Shown here in pieces: positions 8,323 to 18,263 of a DNA stretch of 64,000 nt (within the stretch, counting starts at the first letter, position 1; every line of letters starts with the position of its first letter). A program made the position numbers and the translations under genes. Under the pieces are notes generated by a model. That model worked only from the letters and a program-made list of their open reading frames with translations. It was not told where the DNA came from and did not search any database. Origin of the DNA: MSPOR6 sp964652195. GTDB lineage: Bacteria; Poribacteria; WGA-4E; WGA-3G. Location of the stretch: NCBI GenBank assembly GCA_964652195.1, contig CAZZBB010000050.1, forward strand, positions 12,634 through 76,633, given 5' to 3'.

Positions 8323-11300
8323 TCAATTATTAGACTTCTTTTCATCTATTCTTTGAAACTCACCTTTATCGTTTTTTTGCCAGTTTTCTGCTTTCTGTCT
8401 TAATTTTTCAAGATCTTCAGGATTCTGTATATCCACGATATGCGGAGTGATGATAAAGACTATCTCTGTATCTTGGACTTCAGTTTCAGTGCTCTTGAAT
8501 AGTCTTCCAAGTAAAGGAATATCCCCAAGTATTGGTACTTTATTTTCAACTTGCTTTTGTTTCTTTCTGATGATACCCCCGACAACAAGCTGCTGACCAT
8601 CTTCGACGTCAATATAGACACTGAGTGAATTGTCATCAGTAATAGGAGCATTAAATTCAGTAAACTCTATAAAATTGCTCGCGCTAATATTTGTAATGTC
8701 TAAACCAATTGTCCTTTTACCATCTTCTCCTGCTTTTGATCTTGCAATATACGGAATAAGACTAATATTAATTCCGACTGGCGGATCAATAAAGTCGTAA
8801 TTAAAGAGTGGTTGTGTTGCTGTATCACCGAGAATACTATTTGTATCAACACTCTGTAAGTATGGAATTCGTCTACCACTACTCCAAGTTGCTGCCCTAC
8901 TATCCCGTGTCAAAAGTGAGGGTGTAGAAAGGGTTTTAACTTTATTCTCACGCATTAGTGTGTGTAGTAGTGCCATATACTCTTTTGTTGCTAAACTGTA
9001 GTTAAAACCGGTTATTTCCTGACTTAGACCGAGTTGCGCATTCGTATCTCCAACAAGAGGATTACTCGAATTGAGTTCAATACCTCCCAATTTCCTTTCA
9101 TTTGCTGCGACTTCTATACCAAGTTTTGTCGTTTCATCAAGGGTGACTTCAAGAATCCTAATATCTATCCATACTTGTCCCCGTACGAAATCAAGTTCTT
9201 TAATTAATGCTCTAACTTGATCAAAATAACGCCTTCTCGTTGTGACGATGAGTGAATTTGTATCTGTATCAGCAAAAACGGTTACCTTTCCATGCAATGA
9301 ATTAATATCTGTTGGTTCGTCGCTGCTGGTAGTTTCTCTAAAAAACCTGCTAAAACTAAAACCATCTTGATTGTCTTGGTCTTCCCAGACTTGGGAAAGT
9401 ACTTCAGCAATAGTTTCTGCTGTTGCATATTCAAGGCGGATAGTGTCTGTAATTTCAACTTGCTCTTCAGGGGTGGGCACGTCAATCTGTTTAATAAAAT
9501 CTTCGATCATTTCAAAATTTCTTTTGGTGCCAGTAGAAATAATGATTGCATTCAGATTAACAAAAGGTTGAGCGGATACGTTACCAGCCAAGGAACCCTG
9601 TGTCTGAGTGGTTCTTGTATTTGATTCACGAGAACGTCTCCACCACCAATCATCATAAGGATCTCTATTGCTACTTTGGTTTCCCCCATAATGTGAGTTG
9701 AGTAGTTCAGCGACTTTTTCAGCATCAGCATAATTTAAATAAAATATCTTTGTACCCCACTCTTGATCTGGCATGCTAACATCAAGCTTGGCAATAAGGT
9801 CATCAATCATTGGAAAATTAGCAGTGGAAGTCGAAATGAGTAAAGCATTCAGACGAACATCATGAACTATATGTACATTTCCTTGCACACCGAAACCCCC
9901 GCCTTCTGTCGGTTCTCGATCTCGTCGCTCCCACCAAGGTCGATCTCGATCTTGACCTGTACTACCACCTTCAAATAAGTCTGTTAAGTTAGCGGAGAGT
10001 GCTTCGGCATTGGAATGTTGAAGGAAGTACATTCTCATTTCTTCCTCTGTTTTTTTCTGATCAAGTTCAGTGATAAGTTTTTCAAGAATTGAGTAATTTC
10101 GTGGATCTGTTGAAATAACAACTATGTTTAAACGGTCATTACGAGAAATATTGACTAAACCGATAATTCCTTGAAATAGATTTTCAGACAGACCACGATC
10201 ACGACGATAGCGAAGTAAACGGAACATTTCATCTCTGTCCAATGTTCGTCGTCTACTTCTACCTTGGATATTATTACCAGTGATTATCTCTTGAAGTGTA
10301 GTAACAACATCTTCTGCTGAAGCGAATTTCAGTCGATATGTACGTATTTCGGTTTGCAGAGTTGGTGCTTTATCAAGATGTAGTATTATTTCTTTAATAA
10401 TAACAAGATTATCTTCAGATGCTTTAAGGATGAGTGTATTAGAATCTGCGTCAGCATATACCTTAATCATCCCATCAATTAAATTTACTCCTAAACCTTG
10501 CTCTATAGCTTGCTTAATCTGTTCTGGATCAACACGAGCATTCCCTACAAACTTCTCATCACTATCTTCATTATCCTCAAAAACTCTTGTTAGAGTTTGT
10601 GCGATTTCTGTTGCATCTGCAGCATTAAGTGGAATTACTGCAATTTTTATCGGAAAACGTTCTCCTTCATCCGCAAATTGTAAGATGGAGGCAATTCTAC
10701 GGACATTTGAAGATACATCAGTTACGATAAGGGCATTTGTTGTTTTATCGGCAAAGATATTTGCTCTATTACTTAACAAAGGTTTTAATGCGCTGGCTTG
10801 ATCTGATGCAGAGGCATTCTGTAGCGGTATAATATAAGTCTGGATTTCATCAGTCAGTTCCACTTGTTCTGGATCAGGTTCAATTTGTTTAACCGGCCCT
10901 GTCATCACAATTGCTTTATCAAAAGTTGTTACTACAAGTGTGCTATTTCTTTTTACTAAGGTCAGGTTATATTGTGACAGGACTATTTTGACTTCTTCAA
11001 TTACTTGGTCAATGGTTACGTCATACATGTTGATGAGCGAAAATCTCTTACCTTGAATATCATCTTCGGTAGCAATTATGGTTAGATCGGTTTCGCGTGA
11101 TAACCATTCTAAGACATTCTTGATTTCTTCACTGGTAAAGTTGAAGTTAACCTTAGTTGCTCTTCCAGTTTCTTCATCTCTTTCAGCTACTTCCATCTGT
11201 CCGCGATCTTGTGCATAGACTTCTGTATTTAAGAGACCAATCAAGCAAAAACTGACTAAAAAGCCAAAACATATTTTTCGTTTATTTTCTCTTATTTGAG

Positions 11301-11328
11301 AAAAATAAAACCTTAAGAGAAATATCAT
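8323..11328 (-). CDS. gspD: type II secretion secretin GspD-like, copy 2
   Basis: A 1001-residue tandem paralogue of the secretin downstream with the same architecture: signal segment, N0-like domain, about six N1-type modules, two Trp-rich loops (RPWWERRD, DDWWWRRSRE), then the secretin barrel. The barrel halves of the two copies are nearly identical over long stretches, while the N modules and C-terminal tails differ more. This fits duplication followed by divergence or gene conversion. Its ATG overlaps the stop of the GspM/PilO-like gene by 4 bp and is preceded by GAGGA. The two copies could form a mixed multimer or serve different conditions (inference). Confidence 0.9.
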   Translation of the reverse strand: MIFLLRFYFSQIRENKRKICFGFLVSFCLIGLLNTEVYAQDRGQMEVAERDEETGRATKVNFNFTSEEIKNVLEWLSRETDLTIIATEDDIQGKRFSLINMYDVTIDQVIEEVKIVLSQYNLTLVKRNSTLVVTTFDKAIVMTGPVKQIEPDPEQVELTDEIQTYIIPLQNASASDQASALKPLLSNRANIFADKTTNALIVTDVSSNVRRIASILQFADEGERFPIKIAVIPLNAADATEIAQTLTRVFEDNEDSDEKFVGNARVDPEQIKQAIEQGLGVNLIDGMIKVYADADSNTLILKASEDNLVIIKEIILHLDKAPTLQTEIRTYRLKFASAEDVVTTLQEIITGNNIQGRSRRRTLDRDEMFRLLRYRRDRGLSENLFQGIIGLVNISRNDRLNIVVISTDPRNYSILEKLITELDQKKTEEEMRMYFLQHSNAEALSANLTDLFEGGSTGQDRDRPWWERRDREPTEGGGFGVQGNVHIVHDVRLNALLISTSTANFPMIDDLIAKLDVSMPDQEWGTKIFYLNYADAEKVAELLNSHYGGNQSSNRDPYDDWWWRRSRESNTRTTQTQGSLAGNVSAQPFVNLNAIIISTGTKRNFEMIEDFIKQIDVPTPEEQVEITDTIRLEYATAETIAEVLSQVWEDQDNQDGFSFSRFFRETTSSDEPTDINSLHGKVTVFADTDTNSLIVTTRRRYFDQVRALIKELDFVRGQVWIDIRILEVTLDETTKLGIEVAANERKLGGIELNSSNPLVGDTNAQLGLSQEITGFNYSLATKEYMALLHTLMRENKVKTLSTPSLLTRDSRAATWSSGRRIPYLQSVDTNSILGDTATQPLFNYDFIDPPVGINISLIPYIARSKAGEDGKRTIGLDITNISASNFIEFTEFNAPITDDNSLSVYIDVEDGQQLVVGGIIRKKQKQVENKVPILGDIPLLGRLFKSTETEVQDTEIVFIITPHIVDIQNPEDLEKLRQKAENWQKNDKGEFQRIDEKKSNN

Positions 11329-12596
11329 TGATAGATCCTCGCAATCAAGAACAACTCAACAGTTATCTTATCTTGTTTATTGTCTGTAGAAATTTTAAGA
11401 TCTCTCACCATCAACCACTTTGATGAAGTTTCAATTATCCGATTGAGATTTACAAGCTTATCCAATTCAGCTTTAAACTTCATTTTTATTGAATAACTCT
11501 CAGGGGTATATGTTGACGGAGCTAATCTCAATCCTTTTGTAAGCTCTTCAATTTGTGTCTGTATTTTTTCAAGATACTGTAGCAGAACTAAAATAAGCTG
11601 CTTCTTATCTAATTCTTGGTCGTAGTCAGCCATAAGAACATCATAAGTTTCTAAAATTTGACTATTTGGATTAAAATTAATTTCAGTGGTTGGTTTTTTC
11701 GCACCAAAACCGAAGAAACCTGCTTTAGACTCTGATTGTATCTTATAGAATTCCTTTTCAAATAGAGTACTTTCTGCACCTACAAGTTGTTGTTCAACCA
11801 TAGAAAGTAGTAGATCAATAAGTTCCATACGGATTGATATCGGTATTTCCTCAGGCAACGATGCAAACTCTTCCTCATCAGATTGACTCTGTTTGTTTTC
11901 AGTAGTATGGGTATCCGCATAAGAATCTTCATTTGCTTCTTGTTTTTCATCATTTTCAGGTTTATCTGTATCCGCATTCTCTATTAAATCTGGACTTTTT
12001 AACTTATCATGATTCTTTTCTGATTCATCTCCATTTTCCTCTGACTCATCTAACCATGCATTCATCAGTAGGTCCATCATTTCTTCTTCTGCTTCGACTT
12101 CAGCATTTTCCTGTGCTTGTTTTTCAGCATCAATTTCAGACTGTAAGATGTCTTTATCGGTTTCAAGTCTCTTCTGGTAGAGAAAGTTGATTAAGTTACG
12201 CCGAGCTTGAGGTGATATTTTCTCTGTTTTTTTGCCTGGTATAGGTTCCATATTCAACTGATAATTCTGTGGAATTCGGGCATCTTTTACTATTGATGTG
12301 ATTTTTGCACGTATGACAGTTTCAGGAAAATTATCGTTAAAAATCGATTCATCCTTACCTTCATCGGCAAGTCCAGTTTTCTGGAATAATCCAATTTCAA
12401 TAGGTATAAGCATCCTTGAGGCGGCTACTAAATCTTTAGATGTTTGAAGAGTTTGTTTTTTCGCAGCCATCTCTTCGTTTGATAGCATTTTGTATAGACC
12501 AGGTCCCCATTGTGTAACTAATGCTATAATTAGTACCACCCCAAGAATACCAAGAAGTAATTTGGTCTGTGTTGTAAGTTGTAAATCTAAATTCAC
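11325..12596 (-). CDS. GspM/PilO-like inner-membrane assembly protein
   Basis: A 423-residue protein with one transmembrane helix near residues 12-30 (LLLGILGVVLIIALVTQW). A charged coiled region follows, then a long Glu/Asp/Lys/Asn-rich stretch at about residues 150-250. The C-terminal domain (about 330-423) contains YSIKMKFKAELDKLVNLNRI and ends in KITVELFLIARIYQ, resembling the ferredoxin-like fold of PilO/GspM. Position between the PilM-like ATPase and the secretin also fits PilO/GspM. Sequence similarity is weak, so the assignment rests mainly on topology and context. It starts at GTG (12596) with AAGGA upstream, and its stop overlaps the next ATG. Confidence 0.6.
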   Translation of the reverse strand: MNLDLQLTTQTKLLLGILGVVLIIALVTQWGPGLYKMLSNEEMAAKKQTLQTSKDLVAASRMLIPIEIGLFQKTGLADEGKDESIFNDNFPETVIRAKITSIVKDARIPQNYQLNMEPIPGKKTEKISPQARRNLINFLYQKRLETDKDILQSEIDAEKQAQENAEVEAEEEMMDLLMNAWLDESEENGDESEKNHDKLKSPDLIENADTDKPENDEKQEANEDSYADTHTTENKQSQSDEEEFASLPEEIPISIRMELIDLLLSMVEQQLVGAESTLFEKEFYKIQSESKAGFFGFGAKKPTTEINFNPNSQILETYDVLMADYDQELDKKQLILVLLQYLEKIQTQIEELTKGLRLAPSTYTPESYSIKMKFKAELDKLVNLNRIIETSSKWLMVRDLKISTDNKQDKITVELFLIARIYQ

Positions 12597-12671
12597 TATT
12601 TTATCCTTATCAATCTTTAGGAGATATAAATCCCGTTAGAATGTGTAAGACTATTGTTATTCTTTTTTCTT

Positions 12672-14465
12672 TTATTCATCATCACCTTCTTCAATATCTT
12701 CTATTTCCGATTTCTCTGATTTATCAATCTTCTTTCCGGGTGGTGATATCTTAATGTCATCTTTATTTTCGTGATTTTCTCCCTTTGATTCTTCCGACCT
12801 ATCTTCATTTTCAGGTGGTTCTATTTTCAAATCTTCAGTTGTATCTTCTTTTGTAATTGGTGGTGGTTTAGGATACCTTTCTTGAGCAAACATCTGAATA
12901 GCCTTTGTTGTTAAACTACAATTGATTTTTACTTCTATTGTTGCTCTTCGTTCATCTCCAGTAGATGTTCTCTCACCTTCCTGAATATTTGTGAACATAT
13001 CAGAACGACTTAAAACTCCTAACATTGAGTCAAGTGATTCATGAGAATTTGATTGTAAACTGAAAGTAATTCTTGCTTTTTTAAGATCATCAAGATTGTT
13101 TACTTCGAATGTTTTCCATGCAACTTTAGTTCTGTCTTTAAAAAGTGTGCTGAGGGCATGCAAAATATCTAAGGGGGATGCTTGGTGAGTTAGTTTGTCT
13201 GCTAATATTAGATTTAGAGCGAGATGTTCATTGGCTTCTGTCTGTAATGTTTGATAATCAGCAATTTGTCCATCCAATAAAGTCTCTTTAGCTTTTTGTG
13301 AACCACTCCAAGTTATCCCACCGAGGGAAAGGGTAAGTAGCGCTAAGCCACCTACACTTGCTGCAATAAGTTGCTGACGTTTTTTTGAGAATTCTGCACG
13401 TTTTACCCCAACTTCTTGGGGTAACAATGAAATTGGTTCTTCAGATTCAAGTATATGAATTCCAACTCCTAAAGGTACAGCTAATGTATCACCATGCGTT
13501 TCAAGTATAGATGCTGATACTGCTGTTGTATCAACAGAACCAGAATATATTGGATTCCATAGTTTTGTAGTGATTTGTAGTTGCTCTTCACAAGTCTCAG
13601 ATAATTCTGGTATTCTTGCACCACCTCCACATAACCAGATTTCTGAGATTTCAAATTCACCATCATTTACTTCACGACGGGCAGCCGAGATAGACCTTTC
13701 TAACTCAGCAATAAACTGTCTTGTCCAAGTACGTGCTGAAGATTGGAACGCAGTGATCTGTTGTTTCTCTTGTGCTGCCTCCTCTGCTTCAATCTGTAAT
13801 TCAGTCATAAGATGACGGGTAAGTTGATTACCACTGACAGCAAACCCACGTGAAAACTCCATTTTATTCCCATACATCAAACAGAAATCGGTCTGTCCAC
13901 CACCTATATCCACAATAGCGACACGTTCGGTAGAATTGTTCAACGCGTTTCTCGCAACAGTTGAAATGGCAAACATGGATGGAATTACAGCAGAAGGAGA
14001 TATGCCAATTTCTTTAATGGCATCTATATAACGGGTTACAGTATCTCGTCTACTTGAAACAAGTTCTAAGGAAACTGCTTCTGGTGAACGATGTACATCA
14101 TGGTAGGTAAATATTGCATCATCTGATTGAAAGGGAAGTTCTGTTTCAGCAGCCATTGCTACCATAGTCGGTAATTGGTCATCAGTAGTTGCTGGCGGTA
14201 TATTAGGTAAACGTTTCGTAACAACAAACCTACGAGGCAAGGAAATTGCCACTTCAAGTTTATGTTTGTTGAATATAGTCTGTTTTAATTTTAACTTATC
14301 CCACAATTGTTTAACTGCATCGGAGATTTGTTCTGAATTATCCGGATCTGAATATGCAATAGTTGCAACATCAACTAAATTTACTGAGTCTGATGATTTT
14401 TCTAAGTGAATTATCTTAGCTGATGAAGTTCCAACATCTATTGCTACAACCTGATTTTTTGCCAT
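12672..14465 (-). CDS. PilM/GspL-type actin-like ATPase with PilN-like C-terminus
   Basis: About 597 residues. Residues 1-350 form an actin-like ATPase: phosphate-1 motif VVAIDVGTSSAKI, phosphate-2 VAIVDIGGGQTDF, and GGGARIPEL near the adenosine site. A membrane helix follows at about 370-395 (LIAASVGGLALLTLSLGGI), then a periplasmic PilN/GspL-like domain and an acidic Lys/Glu/Pro-rich tail. This is the fused PilM-PilN, or GspL, layout that links the cytoplasmic ATPase to the inner-membrane platform. The start at 14465 is chosen because GAGG lies 9 nt upstream; an alternative start is 15 nt earlier. Gene order places it between GspK and the PilO-like protein. Confidence 0.8.
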   Translation of the reverse strand: MAKNQVVAIDVGTSSAKIIHLEKSSDSVNLVDVATIAYSDPDNSEQISDAVKQLWDKLKLKQTIFNKHKLEVAISLPRRFVVTKRLPNIPPATTDDQLPTMVAMAAETELPFQSDDAIFTYHDVHRSPEAVSLELVSSRRDTVTRYIDAIKEIGISPSAVIPSMFAISTVARNALNNSTERVAIVDIGGGQTDFCLMYGNKMEFSRGFAVSGNQLTRHLMTELQIEAEEAAQEKQQITAFQSSARTWTRQFIAELERSISAARREVNDGEFEISEIWLCGGGARIPELSETCEEQLQITTKLWNPIYSGSVDTTAVSASILETHGDTLAVPLGVGIHILESEEPISLLPQEVGVKRAEFSKKRQQLIAASVGGLALLTLSLGGITWSGSQKAKETLLDGQIADYQTLQTEANEHLALNLILADKLTHQASPLDILHALSTLFKDRTKVAWKTFEVNNLDDLKKARITFSLQSNSHESLDSMLGVLSRSDMFTNIQEGERTSTGDERRATIEVKINCSLTTKAIQMFAQERYPKPPPITKEDTTEDLKIEPPENEDRSEESKGENHENKDDIKISPPGKKIDKSEKSEIEDIEEGDDE

Positions 14466-14519
14466 GTAATTAAGCCTCAATTTGCGTAAAGATCTATCTG
14501 TATTAAATGTAATCCAAAA

Positions 14520-16058
14520 TTAGTCAATACGCCAATACGGTACCTGTAATTGGTTTTCTGTACGAAGAACAATTCCTTCACAGACTGCAGTGACTTTCCC
14601 AGTGGGATCAATTCCTGATGATTTTATTCGATAACCATGTGATCTGTAAGTAATCCAATTGACAACTTCTCGGAATGTTTGGTTATCTATTTCTTCAATT
14701 TCTAAAAGATCGGCAAGATTAGCAAATGGATTACCCTTGACAGGATTTTCAGAATTGTTCTGTTCTTCATTGTTTTCTTCACGGCGAGTGATGATCGCTT
14801 GTGCTTTCTGATTATCCATTCCAGGTAATAACGACAATATCTCAATAGGTGCGGTATTAATATTAATGAGTCCAGAAAGGGTGGTATCATCCGTCGTGGT
14901 AATTTTATCAACAATTCTGGAGAATTCTTGTACAGTTGTTACCCTTACATCTTTAATTGCGTCTATATTAGCGAAATCTCCTTGGGAATCTCTATGGGCA
15001 ACAATTCGCTCTGCAATCCCATTATCTATACCTTGTAATTCTTCAAGTTCTTCTGCGTCGGCAGTGTTGATATTCACACGGTTATCTCCACCATTGCCAT
15101 TGTTGTTATTGTTGTTATTGTTATTATTATTGTTATTATTATTGTTCTGAATAGTCAGTCGGTCACGGATATTATTAAACACATTATCAGATACCGCTTG
15201 TACATCTAATAATCCCGATATACCATCAAAGTCGCGTGCTTGAATAATCGCATTGGCTTCTGCCTGAGTGAAAACTGATTGATTGTTATTCCCTTGAATA
15301 CCTTGTATCTGTTGTGCATTGGCAGTATTTATGTTTGTTCTTTGCTGTCCATTTGAATCAATATTACGATCAGTAGAATAAATAGTGGCGTATGTTATTA
15401 AACCACCGGATGTCTGTGGAGCTTGTTGTGTCTGTGATGTTGGTGTAGTATCTGTCGGTGGTGTGGTTTGGGTTAAGTCTGGTACAGAGGGTTCAACAAT
15501 TTGTGATCCACTTGTTGCTTGAAGTTGTGGTTGAATTCCATATAGTATTTGTTCTGTCATACCCTCAATTCGTGCAACATCACGAACAGATCTGAATGGA
15601 CGTCCTTGAACTATTCTTGCTGCCAGATCACCTGTTTCATTAATCTCTGGTTGAACACCAAGAAACGAAAGTAAATTACGGATTGTGTCTTCTTGTGCAC
15701 TATTAAGGTTAACTCTTGAAGCCTCATCTGTAATAGAAACCTGAAAAGCAAGTTGTCTACCCATTTGTATGCGGTCTTCAATCTGTTGTTGAATTGGTTC
15801 TGCCCAAACTTCCCCGAGTGAATCAAAATTAGTTTCATCTATACGTAATGCTATTAACCCAAGTTCAAAACCAGATTTTGCAGCATAGTGATATTTAACT
15901 CTGTCCGCAAAGTTATTACGGGCCTTGCTTTCTAAATCAAATGAATAGAGAAGCTGCATAGCCAGAACTGAAAGGATAGTAATTATCCAGAGTGTAGAGA
16001 CAAGTGATAAACCGGAAGAATTTCTATTCTTAGATAAGGTTGTGGAGGAATAGATCAT
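14520..16058 (-). CDS. gspK: GspK-like minor pseudopilin with helix-hairpin-helix repeats
   Basis: About 512 residues. A prepilin-type N-terminus (GLSLVSTLWIITILSVLA) leads into the GspK core (YHYAAKSGFELGLIALR). Several ComEA/GspK-type helix-hairpin-helix units follow: VNLNSAQEDTIRNLLSFLG, INTANAQQIQGIQG, VNINTADAEELEELQGI and ININTAPIEILSLLPGM. A run of 16 asparagines, encoded by an AAY-type trinucleotide tract at 15099-15146, separates two of them. GspK normally caps the pseudopilus tip together with GspI and GspJ. The start is placed at 16058, where AAGGA is 6 nt upstream; an in-frame ATG at 16088 is the alternative. The length is above the usual 300-350 because of the extra repeats and linkers. 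Confidence 0.8.
   Translation of the reverse strand: MIYSSTTLSKNRNSSGLSLVSTLWIITILSVLAMQLLYSFDLESKARNNFADRVKYHYAAKSGFELGLIALRIDETNFDSLGEVWAEPIQQQIEDRIQMGRQLAFQVSITDEASRVNLNSAQEDTIRNLLSFLGVQPEINETGDLAARIVQGRPFRSVRDVARIEGMTEQILYGIQPQLQATSGSQIVEPSVPDLTQTTPPTDTTPTSQTQQAPQTSGGLITYATIYSTDRNIDSNGQQRTNINTANAQQIQGIQGNNNQSVFTQAEANAIIQARDFDGISGLLDVQAVSDNVFNNIRDRLTIQNNNNNNNNNNNNNNNNGNGGDNRVNINTADAEELEELQGIDNGIAERIVAHRDSQGDFANIDAIKDVRVTTVQEFSRIVDKITTTDDTTLSGLININTAPIEILSLLPGMDNQKAQAIITRREENNEEQNNSENPVKGNPFANLADLLEIEEIDNQTFREVVNWITYRSHGYRIKSSGIDPTGKVTAVCEGIVLRTENQLQVPYWRID
15099..15146. repeat. trinucleotide tract encoding 16 Asn
   Basis: Sixteen consecutive ATT or GTT triplets on the plus strand, read as AAT/AAC on the minus strand inside the GspK-like gene. 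It forms a flexible polar linker and could vary in length by replication slippage without shifting the frame. Confidence 0.85.
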
Positions 16059-16183
16059 TGTTTCCTTAAGACTTCTATTTGTTAACATATTCTGATAATT
16101 AGTTCTAACTTGTAAAATTCATTTCAATGGATTGTTGAAGAAATAGGTTAGACAAAGGGAAGCCTTCTTTCTACCAGTTAAAT

Positions 16184-17071
16184 TTACTGGCCACCTGAGT
16201 TAGCGTTAACACTTGTAGGAATATACACCATAGTAGACTGAGTTAATGACCCTGGTAGTGTAGGAGTCTGAGAATCAGAATACGGATCTGATGTAGACGA
16301 TCTACTTTGTTGTCTATCTTCATCAATTACTGTAATGAGTATCTGAACTGCAATTGGTGTCGCATCTGTTTGATCCCATGATTCATACATTGATTCTTCA
16401 TCAATGTACTTTAAATCAAAGTTAATGATTCCATCAATTACTGGGGTGACATCAAAACCAAAAACTGGAAGACCACTTTCATCAACTGTTGGTATTACTC
16501 CTGTATTCATAATTGAACTGACAACTAATTCAGGATTTAACGAAGTTGATACGACACGATATAATACTAACTCCTCAGTTATAGGTGTAGACGGTTCCGC
16601 TGTCTGTCCAACATTTGAAATTGGTGGTGGAATATTCCCGTTTTGAATGTCCAATGTTGGAACTTTTGGTCCAACATAATATGCAACCCGTCTAACATCA
16701 CTTAATGGTATAGTGATATTATCTGGATTAATTGGTAATTGTAAAGAAAATGGATCAGGATCGGATTTTACAAATGTGACAAAACTGATAATATCTCTTT
16801 CTCCATCTACTGTAGGTATATCCTCGGTAAAAAGAGTTAACATCTCATCAGATGGACCAGCTTGCATCTGACTCAGGTCAAGGAATAATTGCTCAAAAGC
16901 ATATCTGGATCGTTGAGATTGAATTACTTTAGACTGGGTTCGATGATAGACTTTTATAGCCGTATTGAAAACGGCATAAGAAGAACCACTCATTATTACG
17001 ATAACACTAACAGCAGTTAGCATTTCCACCAGTGTAAGGCCACTTTCAGATCTGTTTTTGTTATTTCTCAT
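16184..17071 (-). CDS. gspJ: GspJ-like minor pseudopilin
   Basis: A 295-residue protein with a class III prepilin signal: a short basic leader then G|LTLVEMLTAVSVIVIMSGSS, with Glu at +5 of the mature chain. The rest (YHRTQSKVIQSQRSRYAFEQLFLDLSQMQ and several predicted strands) fits GspJ. Order between gspI and gspK supports this. The C-terminal Ser/Thr/Gln-rich tail is long for the family. A prepilin peptidase should process the leader, but no such gene is in the window. The ribosome-binding site is weak. Confidence 0.75.
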   Translation of the reverse strand: MRNNKNRSESGLTLVEMLTAVSVIVIMSGSSYAVFNTAIKVYHRTQSKVIQSQRSRYAFEQLFLDLSQMQAGPSDEMLTLFTEDIPTVDGERDIISFVTFVKSDPDPFSLQLPINPDNITIPLSDVRRVAYYVGPKVPTLDIQNGNIPPPISNVGQTAEPSTPITEELVLYRVVSTSLNPELVVSSIMNTGVIPTVDESGLPVFGFDVTPVIDGIINFDLKYIDEESMYESWDQTDATPIAVQILITVIDEDRQQSRSSTSDPYSDSQTPTLPGSLTQSTMVYIPTSVNANSGGQ

Positions 17072-17186
17072 AACTATATGGATGTCACATTCTGTGAACT
17101 GAGGATATCCACTCCGAAGTTATATTTTAATAAGTATTTAGAATTATATCTAATGATTTGTAAATTCTGAGACTGGGTTTTTTATA

Positions 17187-17582
17187 TCACTGTAATTCTC
17201 TATTTGCCATATATGTGGAAGCACCGATTGACTTTACCTGACCTAAATGGGACCATGTAATTGTAACCTCTACTCTTAATAATCCCTCTAATTCTTCTGG
17301 ATCTACTTCCGTAACAATAGACTCCCATTGGTATTGTGAATCTACCCCAAATTCACCACCATCCTGTCCAACATCTGGTAATCCATTTGCTTCAATTTCT
17401 GCCATTTGGTATTTTAGTAAGTTAAGAGCAGTCAATCTGTTATCCATGAGAGCTTGACTGCGAGAGATATCACCAAATACCTTTAATAAGGCTGGTAATA
17501 CTGCTGCCATTATGGCAATGGTTACAAGAATTTCTGCAAAGGTAAATCCTCTTTCTTTTTGACAGCGGATACGGTTAATCAT
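17187..17582 (-). CDS. gspI: GspI-like minor pseudopilin
   Basis: About 131 residues. The prepilin leader ends at G|FTFAEILVTIAIMAAVLPAL, followed by the GspI-type helix DNRLTALNLLKYQMAEIEANG and a small beta domain. The start at 17582 overlaps the end of the GspH gene (ATGATTAA) and has GGA upstream, so translation is probably coupled. An ATG 33 nt earlier is possible but lies deeper in gspH. GspI nucleates the pseudopilus tip with GspJ and GspK in characterised systems. Confidence 0.75.
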   Translation of the reverse strand: MINRIRCQKERGFTFAEILVTIAIMAAVLPALLKVFGDISRSQALMDNRLTALNLLKYQMAEIEANGLPDVGQDGGEFGVDSQYQWESIVTEVDPEELEGLLRVEVTITWSHLGQVKSIGASTYMANRELQ

Positions 17583-18237
17583 TCTCAAAGTTTCCTTCAA
17601 TACCAAGTGTCTCAATTTGTTCTGGTGTCATCAGTTCCATACTTACTTTTCCAGTTGATCCTTCAACAGAAATTGATATAGCATTTCCATTTGTGTTTTG
17701 TAGATATAGAGTTGTTTCAGATGACTTTGAAGTCGGAGTAAAATATGCATAACCTGCACCGGTAGTTATACGTTGGTAAGTTCCGTTGTGATTCGTCACA
17801 ATTGATGCAAATGATACACTTTTTTGCAGAAGACGTGGCACACCCATTACACCGCCAGTACGCGATACAAGCATTTGATTACCTTGTCCTGGAATTGTAG
17901 TGGGTGCTGGAGTCGGTGTAGATGTTCTACCTGCTGATGATAATGGATTCTGTATATCTAATGTGTCGCTTGATGCCAACCAGAATCTATTACCCGTTAT
18001 ATCAAATACTACAAGATGGGTATTTCGTTCTGTGATTGCCATATCTCGTGCAAACGATAATGTATCAACGATTGCATGAGCGGAGGTTTTCAAACGTCTG
18101 GAAGATGCAAATCCTTTCATAGCAGGCATTGTGATAGAAGATATAACTGCAATGATAGCGAAAACCAGCAGGATTTCCATCAAGCTGAAACCATCTTCAT
18201 TAGAATCAGTTATTCGCCATCTGTTACTTATAACCAT
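17575..18237 (-). CDS. gspH: GspH-like minor pseudopilin
   Basis: A 220-residue pseudopilin. The leader MVISNRWRITDSNEDG is followed by the methylation motif FSLMEILLVFAIIAVISSIT. The sequence RRLKTSAHAIVDTLSFARDMAITERN is typical of the GspH/FimT helix. A Ser/Thr/Pro-rich loop sits in the middle. A ribosome site (TAGGA) lies upstream of the ATG. Located between gspG and gspI, as in classical type II secretion operons. Confidence 0.75.
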   Translation of the reverse strand: MVISNRWRITDSNEDGFSLMEILLVFAIIAVISSITMPAMKGFASSRRLKTSAHAIVDTLSFARDMAITERNTHLVVFDITGNRFWLASSDTLDIQNPLSSAGRTSTPTPAPTTIPGQGNQMLVSRTGGVMGVPRLLQKSVSFASIVTNHNGTYQRITTGAGYAYFTPTSKSSETTLYLQNTNGNAISISVEGSTGKVSMELMTPEQIETLGIEGNFEND

Positions 18238-18263
18238 GTTTAGTTCCTAAGAAGTCGTTGGAA

